This document shows positions 54,175-62,593 of a stretch of DNA of 64,000 nucleotides, piece by piece (the first letter of the stretch is position 1; the number at the start of each line of letters is the position of its first letter). The translations under genes were made by a program, and so were the position numbers. Under the pieces are notes generated by a model. That model saw only the letters and a program-made list of their open reading frames with translations. It was not told where the DNA came from and searched no databases. Source of the stretch: Taibaiella helva (GTDB lineage Bacteria; Bacteroidota; Bacteroidia; Chitinophagales; Chitinophagaceae); assembly GCF_003545695.1 (NCBI RefSeq), contig NZ_QUZZ01000007.1, positions 1 through 64,000 on the forward strand, read 5' to 3'.

Positions 54175-54268
54175 ACTGCCTTTTTCCCGGTGGGGATAAA
54201 AACGATTCAAAATTTTTATTGAAAATCAATTATTTGCAAAGGTGTATGAAAAAATAGTAATGAAAATG

Positions 54269-54300
54269 TTTGGCAGTTTTCAATACCCGGCTTACCTTTG
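54269..54300 (+). promoter_or_regulatory. Promoter of rplM-rpsI-rpsB
   Basis: TTTG at 54269-54272, a 20-base spacer and TACCTTTG at 54293-54300, a full match to the Bacteroidota consensus. Confidence 0.8.
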
Positions 54301-54383
54301 CGCTCCGATTGCAATTATTTTTATGTTGTAAAACATAAGGCAACGGCAAAAGAATTATCGTTCAAGCAAAAAGCAAATTTACA

Positions 54384-54833
54384 ATGTCTCTTAAACAATT
54401 GAGCTACAGGACCCAGTCTGCTAACGAAAACATCGTGAAGCGTGAATGGTGGGTTGCCGACGCTACCAACCAGACTTTAGGTCGCTTCAGTTCTAAAATT
54501 GCTGCCGTACTGCGTGGCAAAAACAAGCCTTACTATACTCCCCACTTCGATTGCGGAGATTATGTGATCGTGATCAATTCCGGTAAGATCGTTCTGACCG
54601 GCAACAAGCTGGAAGATAAAGACTATCAACACGTAACCGGCTATCCCGGTGGCCAGAAGCACGAATCAGCGAAAAACCTGATCAACCGTCGTCCCAATGC
54701 GGTGATCGAGCGCGCTGTAAAAGGTATGCTGCCTAAGAACCGCCTGGGTCGTGCCATGTACAAGAAACTGTTTGTTTACGAAGGCGCCGAGCATGGTCAT
54801 CAGGCACAACAACCCAAAGAATTCAAATATTAA
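54384..54833 (+). CDS. rplM: Ribosomal protein uL13
   Basis: 149 residues. The conserved WWVADATNQTLGRFSSKIAA start, DCGDYVIVINSGKIVLTGNK, and AVKGMLPKNRLGRAMYKKL are typical. It binds 23S rRNA early in assembly of the large subunit. rpsI follows after 41 bases. Confidence 0.97.
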   Translation: MSLKQLSYRTQSANENIVKREWWVADATNQTLGRFSSKIAAVLRGKNKPYYTPHFDCGDYVIVINSGKIVLTGNKLEDKDYQHVTGYPGGQKHESAKNLINRRPNAVIERAVKGMLPKNRLGRAMYKKLFVYEGAEHGHQAQQPKEFKY

Positions 54834-54874
54834 CCCCTAAGCCCTTTTAGGGGCGTAATAACTTTCTAACGATA

Positions 54875-55264
54875 ATGGAAAAACAAAAAAATGCAGTAGG
54901 TCGTCGTAAAGAAGCGGTAGCCCGCGTATACCTGAGCAAGGGTACCGGCGATATCAAGGTGAACGACAAAGAATACAAATCCTACTTCACGCTGATCTAC
55001 CTGCAGAACCAGGTGGAGCTTCCCCTGAAAACGGTTGAAGCCGTAGATCAGTACGATATCATTGTAAATGTGCAAGGCGGTGGTCCCAAAGGCCAGGCTG
55101 AAGCCATTAAATTAGGTATTGCCCGCGCGCTCTGCGAAGTGAACGGCGATTTTCGTCCTGCGTTGAAAAAACAAGGCTTATTGCGTCGCGATCCCCGTGT
55201 GGTTGAACGTAAGAAATTCGGTAAAGCTAAAGCACGTCGCAGCTTCCAGTTCTCTAAACGTTAA
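54875..55264 (+). CDS. rpsI: Ribosomal protein uS9
   Basis: 129 residues, with GRRKEAVARVYLSKGTGDI at the start and the basic tail RRDPRVVERKKFGKAKARRS reaching to the P-site tRNA. The usual end SKR is present. It is 83 bases before rpsB. Confidence 0.97.
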   Translation: MEKQKNAVGRRKEAVARVYLSKGTGDIKVNDKEYKSYFTLIYLQNQVELPLKTVEAVDQYDIIVNVQGGGPKGQAEAIKLGIARALCEVNGDFRPALKKQGLLRRDPRVVERKKFGKAKARRSFQFSKR

Positions 55265-55347
55265 TCCGGTTATTATTGCTCTGCAAAGGGCGGTAATGAG
55301 GATAAGCTTATTTTTAAATCATTATCAACTCATTCAATTTTCCAACA

Positions 55348-56241
55348 ATGGAAGAAAATAAATCATTACATCAGCAGTTGCTGGAAGCGGGCGTACACTT
55401 CGGTCACCAGAAGAAAAAATGGAACCCGAAAATGCTGCCTTTCATCTTTACCGAAAAGAACGGCATTCACATCATCGATCTGAACAAGACCATCGAAGGC
55501 CTGCAGGAATCTGCCGCTGCCCTGAAGTCTATCGCCAAGAGCGGAAAGAAGATCATGTTCGTCGCTACAAAGAAGCAAGCGAAAGAGATCGTTGCCGAAG
55601 CTGCTGCAAAAGCCAACATGCCTTTCGTTACCGAACGCTGGCTGGGTGGTATGCTCACCAACTTCCAGACCATTCGTAAGAGTGTGAAGAAAATGCAGAG
55701 CATCGAAAAAATGCTGAACGACGGTACCCTGGACAGCGTAACCAAAAAGGAGCGCCTGACCCTGGACCGCAGCAAGCAGAAAATGGAAAAAGTATTGGGC
55801 GGTATCTCCCAGATGGGTCGCACGCCTGCAGCGCTGTTCATCGTGGACATCAGCCACGAGCATATCGCCCTGGCCGAAGCCAAGCGCCTGGGTATTACTA
55901 CCTTCGCTATGGTGGATACCAACAGCGATCCTACTAAAGTAGACTTCTCTATCCCCTCTAACGACGATGCGACCAAGTCTATCGCTATCGTAACCAATTA
56001 CCTGGTAGCTGCCATCATCGAAGGTATCGAAGAGCGCGCCCAGAACAAAGAGCAGGAGCAGGAAGAAGGTGAAGAAGAATTTACAGAACGCACCCGTGGT
56101 CTCGATCTGGACGACGAGGAAGCCAAGCGTAGCGGCGGTAAGCCTGGTGGCGCCGGTCGTGGCCGTCGTGGCCCCGGCGGTGGTACCTCCGGTCAGGGTG
56201 GTGGCCGCAGGCCAGCGGCTGGTGCAGGCGCCAAGCGATAA
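55348..56241 (+). CDS. rpsB: Ribosomal protein uS2 with extended tail
   Basis: 297 residues against about 240 in E. coli. The core matches the family: LLEAGVHFGHQKKKWNPKM, GTKKQA-type VATKKQAKEIV, FVTERWLGGMLTNFQT, and PALFIVDI/HEHIALAEAKRLGI. From about 232 the chain continues in a non-family tail of roughly 65 residues, first acidic (EQEQEEGEEEFTERTRG) and then Gly/Arg-rich. A terminator follows. tsf, the usual next gene, is missing. Confidence 0.95.
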   Translation: MEENKSLHQQLLEAGVHFGHQKKKWNPKMLPFIFTEKNGIHIIDLNKTIEGLQESAAALKSIAKSGKKIMFVATKKQAKEIVAEAAAKANMPFVTERWLGGMLTNFQTIRKSVKKMQSIEKMLNDGTLDSVTKKERLTLDRSKQKMEKVLGGISQMGRTPAALFIVDISHEHIALAEAKRLGITTFAMVDTNSDPTKVDFSIPSNDDATKSIAIVTNYLVAAIIEGIEERAQNKEQEQEEGEEEFTERTRGLDLDDEEAKRSGGKPGGAGRGRRGPGGGTSGQGGGRRPAAGAGAKR

Positions 56242-56279
56242 GCAATTATCCCGGCCAACTGTTCAAGTTTTTATAGGAG

Positions 56280-56303
56280 AACCGCTTCCGTGAGGAAGCG
56301 GTT
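56280..56303 (+). terminator. Terminator of rplM-rpsI-rpsB
   Basis: AACCGCTTCC/GGAAGCGGTT stem with a four-base loop, then TCTTTTTT. Confidence 0.9.
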
Positions 56304-56399
56304 TCTTTTTTATACTTTTATAAAGAAATGGTACGCTTCTGTCGTTAGCTCAAAAAATGAATTGTTGGTGAAAACACCAGCAATAGCGGAAGATGTTGC

Positions 56400-56455
56400 A
56401 TGCGTACAGACGTTGTATTGTGTGGAGACGTTGTATGCAACCTCTCTATCACCAA
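56400..56455. repeat. Degenerate palindrome remnants of the GACGTTGCA family
   Basis: GTACAGACGTTGTATT and GTGGAGACGTTGTATGCAACCTCTC contain the GACGTTG core twice. They no longer form a good hairpin. A gap without genes extends from 56304 to 56533. Confidence 0.5.
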
Positions 56456-56533
56456 ATGAAAAGAAACGACCGCAATAAATTAGGAAACTACTTTCATAAT
56501 TATTTTTCCTGATCATCCGGATAATTAAAGAAA

Positions 56534-57070
56534 ATGATCGATATCAGCTTCCATCCTTTTCCCATGCTGACAACGGAACGCCTGGTCTTAAGGCCGCTTG
56601 AAATAACGGATGATGAAGCGATTTTCGCGCATCGTTCCGACGATGTGGTGAATACCTACCTGGAGCAGTTCCGGCATGCCACGATCGAAGAAACACGGGC
56701 CTTTATCTATCGGGTGCAGAGAGAAGTTGCCGCAGGTAAGACCATCCTGTGGGTGCTGACGCAAAAGGACAGCAACGAATTCATGGGAACTGTGTGCCTG
56801 TGGAATATCTCGAAGGAAGAAGATAAAGCGGAAACCGGCTACACACTGGTTTCCCGGTTTCATGGTATGGGTTATATGAGCGAAGCCTTGCAAAAGGCCA
56901 TCGACTACGGATTCAATACCCTGCAATTGAGCACTATAGAGGCTTATACCCATGAGCATAACAGAAGCTCGATCGCGCTCCTGAAGAAATACCATTTTAA
57001 GCAAGGCATTCCTCAAAAGCCGGTTTCCGGCAACCGGATCTTTTTTGCGTTGAACAAGGGTAGGGGTTAA
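56534..57070 (+). CDS. GNAT family acetyltransferase, RimJ/RimL-like
   Basis: 178 residues. The start MLTTERLVLRPLEITDDEAIF is typical of the RimJ/RimL group. The acetyl-CoA-binding region is ETGYTLVSRFHGMGYMSEALQKAI with the R-x-x-G-x-G/A-type loop (RFHGMGYMSEA), and EAYTHEHNRSSIALLKKYHF follows. The acceptor, protein N-terminus or small molecule, is unknown. Alone between rpsB and the Ter cluster. Confidence 0.85.
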   Translation: MIDISFHPFPMLTTERLVLRPLEITDDEAIFAHRSDDVVNTYLEQFRHATIEETRAFIYRVQREVAAGKTILWVLTQKDSNEFMGTVCLWNISKEEDKAETGYTLVSRFHGMGYMSEALQKAIDYGFNTLQLSTIEAYTHEHNRSSIALLKKYHFKQGIPQKPVSGNRIFFALNKGRG

Positions 57071-57368
57071 TTGGCTATTCTGTAGAGACTTTACAAGCGG
57101 CGGCTACCAATGACAGGCCATTTCAAGCACTGTTTTTTATTTTTTTGCAGTGCCATGGTGGCAGGAATAAAAGAACTTAACGGGCACACGCGGGGGGGCA
57201 CGTGTGCCAGCAGGGACCGCTGCGAGAGAAGAAAATTACCTGCGCTGCCCTGCGGCATAAAGCTGTTATAAAATGTTTAATAAACAGGGCAATAGATAAT
57301 TTCCCCGGACCCGGCCAGGCCTTTCTCTGAAATTTATCCCTATTTTTACGGCCATTAAATCCTGTACT
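57071..57368. other. Intergenic region before the Ter cluster
   Basis: A GC-rich hairpin GGCACACG...CGTGTGCC is at about 57182-57210, and a remnant TGTAGAGACTTTACA lies near 57080. A -7 element TATTTTTA near 57341 could serve the first terD. No gene is seen. Confidence 0.4.
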
Positions 57369-57944
57369 ATGGCAATAAACCTCCAGAAAGGCCAGAAAAT
57401 CGATATCGGCCTTTCCAAATTAAGCGTAGGATTGGGCTGGAACCCCAACGAAGGTACCGGCGCGGCTTTTGACCTGGATGCCTCGGCTTTTATGATCAAC
57501 AATAACCGCCTGATCCCGGCTGAAGAATACTTTGTTTTTTACGGCAATACCGATTCTCCCGATGGCGGCCTGCACCATACCGGCGACGATCCTACCGGCG
57601 GCAACAGCGCCGAAGGCGACGACGAGGTGATCCAGGTAGATCTTTCCAAAGTCGATCCGGCAATCGAGGAAATACTGTTTGTGGTCACCATACATGAAGG
57701 CGATCAGCGCCGTCAGAATTTCGGCCAGGTGCGTAATTCCTACATCCGCATTGTCGACGATGCCAATGGCACCGAGGTGGCCAAGTACGAGCTGGGCGAA
57801 GATTTTTCCATCGAGACAGCAGTGGAGTTCGGTCGTTTATACAAGCGGGGCGGCGCCTGGAAGTTTGAAGCTTCCGGCATCGGCTATAAGGAAGACCTGG
57901 CCTTTTTCGTATCCAAATATTTCACCGGGCAGGTGATCAAATAA
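57369..57944 (+). CDS. TerD family protein 1
   Basis: 191 residues. TerD domains bind Ca2+ or other cations and occur in tellurite, phage and chemical stress resistance. Typical features are INLQKGQKIDIGLSKLSVGL at the start, FDLDASAFM, HTGDDPTGG, EGDDEVIQVDLSKV and FVVTIHEGDQRRQNFG; the acidic metal-site residues are in place. It is the first of six closely packed genes and is followed after 21 bases by terD 2. Confidence 0.93.
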   Translation: MAINLQKGQKIDIGLSKLSVGLGWNPNEGTGAAFDLDASAFMINNNRLIPAEEYFVFYGNTDSPDGGLHHTGDDPTGGNSAEGDDEVIQVDLSKVDPAIEEILFVVTIHEGDQRRQNFGQVRNSYIRIVDDANGTEVAKYELGEDFSIETAVEFGRLYKRGGAWKFEASGIGYKEDLAFFVSKYFTGQVIK

Positions 57945-57965
57945 GCTTTAAACCCCTATTATTAT

Positions 57966-58643
57966 ATGGCAATTAATCTGGTAAAAGGTCAGACCATTGA
58001 CCTGCGCAAAAATGACAAAGGTGAAGAGTTTGACCTCTCGCAAGTAACCATAGGCCTGGGCTGGGACGTTCGTCAGCAGAAGAGCGGCGGCTTTCTCGGC
58101 AAGCTGCTCGGCGGCAATAAAGAAGCAGACTACGACCTGGATGCTATTGCCTTCCTGCTCGACAGCAACGGCAAAGTAGCCGATCTGGGCCGCACGGTAC
58201 AAACCAGCGACGGCCGCCAGGTAGGCCTTTACCAGGGCGATGTGATCTTCTTCAATTCCCAGAAACATCCTTCGGGCAACATCTGGCTCACGGGCGATAA
58301 CCGCACCGGCGCCGGCGATGGCGATGACGAACAGATCATCGTAAGGCTCAATGCCCTCGACCCAAAATACGACCGTATCGTTTTTCTCGTAACCGTTTAC
58401 CAGGGCCGCCAGAACGGGCAGCATTTCGGTATGGTGGAGAATGCCTTTATCCGCGCAGTAGACGCACGCGGCCGCGAGATCGCGAAGTTTACCATGTCGG
58501 GCGATACCGCTTACAATAACATGTGCGGCATGATCTTTGCGGAAGTATACCGTAAAGACGGTGGCTGGAAGTTCCGCGCGTTGGGCAACCCCGAACGTTC
58601 CGACAACTTCGTCGAGATACTGAGGCAATATACTTATCAATAA
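57966..58643 (+). CDS. TerD family protein 2, with extra segment
   Basis: 225 residues, longer than its neighbour. After INLVKGQTIDLRKNDKGEEF and GLGWDVRQQKSGGFLGKLL comes an insert of about 30 residues; YDLDAIAFLL, GDNRTGAGDGDDEQI and FLVTVYQGRQNGQHFG are the TerD sites. The start of the HAD gene is 2 bases after its stop. It belongs to the Ter unit. Confidence 0.92.
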   Translation: MAINLVKGQTIDLRKNDKGEEFDLSQVTIGLGWDVRQQKSGGFLGKLLGGNKEADYDLDAIAFLLDSNGKVADLGRTVQTSDGRQVGLYQGDVIFFNSQKHPSGNIWLTGDNRTGAGDGDDEQIIVRLNALDPKYDRIVFLVTVYQGRQNGQHFGMVENAFIRAVDARGREIAKFTMSGDTAYNNMCGMIFAEVYRKDGGWKFRALGNPERSDNFVEILRQYTYQ

Positions 58644-58645
58644 TT

Positions 58646-59338
58646 ATGGCGCTGCTCCAGGGCATCAGGCATGTCTCCTTCGACCTTTGGCTGACGCTGA
58701 TCCGCTCCAATCCGGTCTACAAGTCGCGTCGCGCGATATTGATGGCTGAGCATTTTGACGTGCGTCGCAGTGCAGCAGAAGTGCAAGAGGTGTTTACCTA
58801 TTACGACCGCCTGTTTAACCGGATCAATGAACGCGCCGGCAATAATGTTCACTACAGCGAAATGCTGTATGTGATCCTCGACCGGCTGGGCGTGCCGCCC
58901 GATGCGATAGCGGAAGAGGCCATGACGGCGTATTACCGGAAGGCCGAAGCCTTATTTTTCGAGAACATGCCGGTGCTGCTCGATACTGGTATTGCCGGTA
59001 TGCTGGAAAACCTGAAAGAGAAGGCATATACCTTGAGTATTCTCAGCAATACAGGATTTATCCTGGGCCGCACTTTAAGGCCGGTGCTCGACCGGCTCGG
59101 CATTGCCGTCTACTTCGATTTTCAGCTGTATTCCGATGAGATCGGCAGCTCCAAACCCTCATACAGGGCATACGAGCGGCTGATGGAAGCGGCGCAGCAG
59201 CTGAAGCCGCTGGAGAAACAGGAGATCCTGCATGTAGGCGATAATCCCATTGCAGACCTGGAAGGCGCGCGACGTTTCGGTTTCCGGTCGGCGCTGCTGG
59301 AGCAGGACAGCACTTTGCATAACTTACTTTTGAATTAA
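58646..59338 (+). CDS. HAD superfamily hydrolase of the Ter cluster
   Basis: 230 residues. Motif I is FDLWLTL: the nucleophile Asp13 is present but the second Asp of the usual DxD is Trp15. Motif II is LSILSNTG, motif III SSKPSYRAYE with its Lys, motif IV HVGDNPIADLEGA. Without the +2 Asp it is unlike a standard phosphatase and is closer to haloacid dehalogenase-like HADs. It overlaps the PRTase gene by one base, and both stand between terD genes. A role in making a small nucleotide-like product is known as a prediction for such clusters, not shown here. Confidence 0.85.
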   Translation: MALLQGIRHVSFDLWLTLIRSNPVYKSRRAILMAEHFDVRRSAAEVQEVFTYYDRLFNRINERAGNNVHYSEMLYVILDRLGVPPDAIAEEAMTAYYRKAEALFFENMPVLLDTGIAGMLENLKEKAYTLSILSNTGFILGRTLRPVLDRLGIAVYFDFQLYSDEIGSSKPSYRAYERLMEAAQQLKPLEKQEILHVGDNPIADLEGARRFGFRSALLEQDSTLHNLLLN

Positions 59339-60159
59339 TGTATTCCGATTTTTCCAGACACCATATCGACGACCCTGAGGTTATTCCCTTCGACGCCGCA
59401 GCGTATAGCAAGTTCAAGTTCGGCGACGGGGACATTGCCCGCGTTTTCGGGCAGGAGCTGGGCCGTCATTTTGTAGTGGCGCATGGGGACGCTTTGCTGG
59501 CCGAGGAAGATATCGTCTTCGTGCCGAGCCCTTATCATGCCATACCTACTGCTTCTAATGCCTTGTCGCTCTTTTTCCGCGACGAAGTGAACCGTTTCCT
59601 GTTCCGGCATCAGCGGAAATCACTGCTGCAATCAAAGATCCACCGTTACAAGACCTATACGGTCGACTATGGCAATCTTGATTTTGAAGAAAGGATGCGG
59701 CTCATCTCTTCCGATACTTATCACCTCGACAAACGCTTTCTGGAAAACAGAATGGTGCTCTTTATCGATGATATCAGGATCACCGGCAGCCACGAAGAGA
59801 TCATTCGCCGGCAGCTGGAAAGGGAAGAGATCAAAGGAAAGTTCATGTTTATATACTATGCCCAGCTGACCAATAAAGCAATTCCGCCCAACTTTGAGAA
59901 TTACCTGAATTATTATGCGGTGAAGGATCGCAGCGACCTGGTGGAGATCATTAACGAAGACAACTTCATCATGAACACACGTATCATCAAGTATATCCTT
60001 AAGTCAGATCCAACGGATCTTATTGGGTTTATACAGGCGCTCAGGGAAGAGCGGCTGCCCGAAATGGTCCAATACGCCATTGGCAACAACTATCACCTGA
60101 TGGAAGACTATCAGCAAAATCTAAAGCAACTCACAAATCATATCAATTATGGCAATTAA
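59338..60159 (+). CDS. Phosphoribosyltransferase-like protein of the Ter cluster
   Basis: 273 residues. The PRPP-binding loop is MVLFIDDIRITGSHEE at about 139-154, with the two acidic residues D144/D145 and the Thr-Gly. A further loop FVPSPYHAIPTASNAL at about 61-76 is typical of the type I PRTase fold. PRTases join a base or similar ring to ribose-phosphate. The substrate is unknown. It overlaps HAD by one base and terD 3 by eleven, so translation is coupled. Confidence 0.82.
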   Translation: MYSDFSRHHIDDPEVIPFDAAAYSKFKFGDGDIARVFGQELGRHFVVAHGDALLAEEDIVFVPSPYHAIPTASNALSLFFRDEVNRFLFRHQRKSLLQSKIHRYKTYTVDYGNLDFEERMRLISSDTYHLDKRFLENRMVLFIDDIRITGSHEEIIRRQLEREEIKGKFMFIYYAQLTNKAIPPNFENYLNYYAVKDRSDLVEIINEDNFIMNTRIIKYILKSDPTDLIGFIQALREERLPEMVQYAIGNNYHLMEDYQQNLKQLTNHINYGN

Positions 60160-60700
60160 TCTTCAGAAGGGCCAGCGGGAAAACCTCGACGCCCCCAAAT
60201 TTACAGTAGGCCTGGGATGGGATACCAACAGCAGCTCCACAGGCGAAGGCTTTGACCTTGATGCTTCTATTTTTATCCTGGGGGAGAACGGTAAGCTGGT
60301 TGCCGACGACTACTTTGTGTTCTACAACAACAAGAAGTCGCCCGACGAGGCGGTGATCCATACCGGCGATAACCTTACCGGCGAAGGCAGCGGCGACGAC
60401 GAGCAGATCAAGGTAGATCTGACTAAGATCAATGCCGCCGCAAAAGAGATCTGCATCGTTGTTACGATTCATGAAGCCGAGACCCGCCGCCAGAACTTCG
60501 GGCAGGTGCGTAACTCCTTCATCCGCATCGTAGACGAGCAGAACAACGAGCTGGTGAAGTATGAGCTTGACGAAGACTTCTCTATCGAAACGGCGGTGGA
60601 ATTTGGCCGCATCTACAACCGTAGCGGTCAATGGAAATTTGAAGCTGTAGGTATGGGCATGAAAGGCGGCCTGCAGGATTATCTCAATAAATACAACTAA
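60149..60700 (+). CDS. TerD family protein 3
   Basis: 183 residues, the TerD most like number 1. It has INLQKGQRENLDAPKFTVGL, FDLDASIFIL, HTGDNLTGEGSGDDEQIKVD and VVTIHEAETRRQNFG, so all metal-site residues are kept. It starts within the last 11 bases of the PRTase gene. Confidence 0.94.
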   Translation: MAINLQKGQRENLDAPKFTVGLGWDTNSSSTGEGFDLDASIFILGENGKLVADDYFVFYNNKKSPDEAVIHTGDNLTGEGSGDDEQIKVDLTKINAAAKEICIVVTIHEAETRRQNFGQVRNSFIRIVDEQNNELVKYELDEDFSIETAVEFGRIYNRSGQWKFEAVGMGMKGGLQDYLNKYN

Positions 60701-60706
60701 TCGTTT

Positions 60707-61315
60707 ATGGCAATCAATCTTCAGAAAGGACAACGGATAAGCCTGGAAAAATCCAACGGCAGCAAGCTGCAGCAGGTATGTGTAGGCATTAACTGGGGCG
60801 CTATCCAGAAAAAAGGTCTCTTCGGGACAAAGAAAGAAGCGGTTGACCTGGACGGCAGCTGCGCGCTGTTTAACGAGAACAAGCAGGTGGTCGATGTCGT
60901 ATATTTCCGTAATCTCCGTTCCCGGGATCATGCAGTCGTGCATAGCGGCGATGACCTTACGGGCGATCTCAACGGCGACGACGGCCTGGACAACGAGGTG
61001 ATCTCTGTCGACCTTTCCCGTCTCGACCCTTCAGTAACTTCGGTAGCGTTTTTCCTGAACAGCTTCCAGGGCCATGACTTTGCCATTGTGCCTTTTGCCT
61101 CGATCCGCATCTATGAAGGCACGCCTTCCAGGGTGAACGAGGTATTTGCGACCTATAACATTGCCGGCGATACCAATTTTGCAGGGCATGTGACTATGGT
61201 GATGGGCATATTCTACAAACGCAACGGCGAATGGAAATTCAATCCCATCGGCGAACCCACCCGTGACCGCGATGTAGAACAAACGGTAAAGACTATCCAG
61301 AACGGCTATTTATAA
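60707..61315 (+). CDS. TerD family protein 4
   Basis: 202 residues. The order is INLQKGQRISLEKSNGSKLQ, VDLDGSCALFNENKQ, HSGDDLTGDLNGDDG with extra residues in the acidic loop, and FFLNSFQGHDFAIVPFASIR. It is shifted from the other three and is nearer to the TerX/TerZ-like group. It begins 6 bases after terD 3. A palindrome and a hairpin come after it, so the first transcript probably ends here. Confidence 0.92.
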   Translation: MAINLQKGQRISLEKSNGSKLQQVCVGINWGAIQKKGLFGTKKEAVDLDGSCALFNENKQVVDVVYFRNLRSRDHAVVHSGDDLTGDLNGDDGLDNEVISVDLSRLDPSVTSVAFFLNSFQGHDFAIVPFASIRIYEGTPSRVNEVFATYNIAGDTNFAGHVTMVMGIFYKRNGEWKFNPIGEPTRDRDVEQTVKTIQNGYL

Positions 61316-61329
61316 ATTTGCATGACCTC

Positions 61330-61360
61330 TGTAGAGACGTTGCACTGCAACGTCTCTACA
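61330..61360. repeat. Perfect palindrome TGTAGAGACGTTGCA
   Basis: TGTAGAGACGTTGCA and TGCAACGTCTCTACA are separated by one C, an inverted repeat of 15 bp per arm. It is the cleanest member of the GACGTTGC palindrome family in the window, and lies in the gap after terD 4. Confidence 0.85.
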
Positions 61361-61380
61361 AGGCACGGGATTATATTTCC

Positions 61381-61410
61381 AATGGGGCAGACCGAAGGTT
61401 CTGCCCCATT
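61381..61410 (+). terminator. Hairpin after terD 4
   Basis: AATGGGGCAGA pairs with TCTGCCCCATT across an eight-base loop. There is no T-run, so the strength is uncertain. Confidence 0.6.
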
Positions 61411-61436
61411 CACCGAATAATAAAGGCCGCTATTTT

Positions 61437-61464
61437 TTTGGCTAAGCAATAATCGATAACTTTA
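61437..61464 (+). promoter_or_regulatory. Candidate promoter of telA
   Basis: TTTG at 61437-61440 and TAACTTTA at 61457-61464, with 16 bases between. It fits the TTTG/TAnnTTT pattern but the last base and the spacer are not ideal. It lies 19 bases before the telA start. Confidence 0.5.
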
Positions 61465-61483
61465 TTCCTCATCATTTGAAGAT

Positions 61484-62584
61484 ATGGAAACAAATACGAA
61501 TGCCTCAAACCCCTCTACCGCGATCGCACGAATCGATAAAGAGGGCAATGTGGATACCAGCAGCCTTACACCGGCCGAGGCCCAGCGCTTTGACGACATC
61601 AGCAAAGCGTTGAAGCCCGGTGATGCCAACTCTATCCTGAACTATGGCGTGGAGGTACAAAACGCCATGGAAAAATACAGCAACGAGTTCCTTACCTCGG
61701 TGCGCACTTATAACTCGGGCGAAGTCGGCGGATTGATCAACGACCTGCTGACAGAGCTGAACTATATTGATGTGGACGAGCTGAACCAGTCCGGCTTCCA
61801 ACGTTTTCTTTCCCGCATACCCCTGCTGAAGAAGCTGACCTTCGATGTGAAAAAGCTCTTTCAGAAATATGATACCGTGGTCGGTAATATCGACAAGATC
61901 ACGAACAAGGTTAAGGCTGGCCGGCTTAATTCCATCAAGGACAACAGCTCCCTGCAGACCATGTTCGACAGCAACAAGACCTATATCGCGCAGATGGAAG
62001 AGCTGATCGTGGCCGGCCATCTTAAATACCAGGAACTGTCGCAGAAGCTGGCCGAGATGGACGCCAATCCTGCGGCTTACCAGGATTATGAGATTGCTGA
62101 CATGCGGGATTTTGTGAACCGTCTCGACAAGCGCCTGGCCGATATGAAGGTGGTTCGCTTTATTATGCTGCAATCACTGGCCCAGATCAGGGTCGTGCAG
62201 AACAACAACACTTCGATCGCCGAAAAAGCACAGTCGATCGTATCGACCACGATCCCCGTATGGAAAAACCAGCTGACGATCGCAGTAGCCCTGCAGCGTC
62301 AGAAGGCGAATGTGGAAATGCAGAAGAAGATATCGGAAACCACCAATACCATATTGGAAAAGAACGCCGAGCTGCTGAAGCAGAACAGCATTGAGGTAGC
62401 GCGTGAAAATGAGAAGACCGTTGTATCGATCGAAACCCTGAAAAAAACCACAGCATCATTGATCGATACCCTGAATGAAGTAAAGCGCATTCACGAAGAA
62501 GGTGCGGAGAACCGTCGCAAGCTGGATACAGAATTGCAGACCCTGGAATCCGAGCTGAAGAAAAACCTGACCCGTACCAATTAA
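61484..62584 (+). CDS. telA: TelA/KlaA-type toxic anion resistance protein
   Basis: 366 residues without signal peptide or membrane span. It is a long helical, coiled-coil protein of the TelA family, with FLTSVRTYNSGEVGGLINDL, GNIDKITNKVKAGR and the IPVWKNQLTIAVALQRQKAN signature in the C-terminal half. Proteins of this type travel with TerD genes in tellurite and colicin resistance operons. The molecular role is not known. A tandem palindrome array separates it from the next gene. Confidence 0.9.
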   Translation: METNTNASNPSTAIARIDKEGNVDTSSLTPAEAQRFDDISKALKPGDANSILNYGVEVQNAMEKYSNEFLTSVRTYNSGEVGGLINDLLTELNYIDVDELNQSGFQRFLSRIPLLKKLTFDVKKLFQKYDTVVGNIDKITNKVKAGRLNSIKDNSSLQTMFDSNKTYIAQMEELIVAGHLKYQELSQKLAEMDANPAAYQDYEIADMRDFVNRLDKRLADMKVVRFIMLQSLAQIRVVQNNNTSIAEKAQSIVSTTIPVWKNQLTIAVALQRQKANVEMQKKISETTNTILEKNAELLKQNSIEVARENEKTVVSIETLKKTTASLIDTLNEVKRIHEEGAENRRKLDTELQTLESELKKNLTRTN

Positions 62585-62593
62585 CCGGTTGGT

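Larger units (their letters stand above)
53871..54383. other. Intergenic region between lanthipeptide unit and rplM
   Basis: About 510 bases between divergent units. It contains the hairpin at 54149-54174 and the rplM promoter. No gene or tRNA is seen. Confidence 0.5.

Noticed and set aside
53871-54383. tRNA or small RNA gene before rplM
   Set aside because: No cloverleaf with T-loop GTTCRA and acceptor pairing was found; only a hairpin and the promoter are visible.
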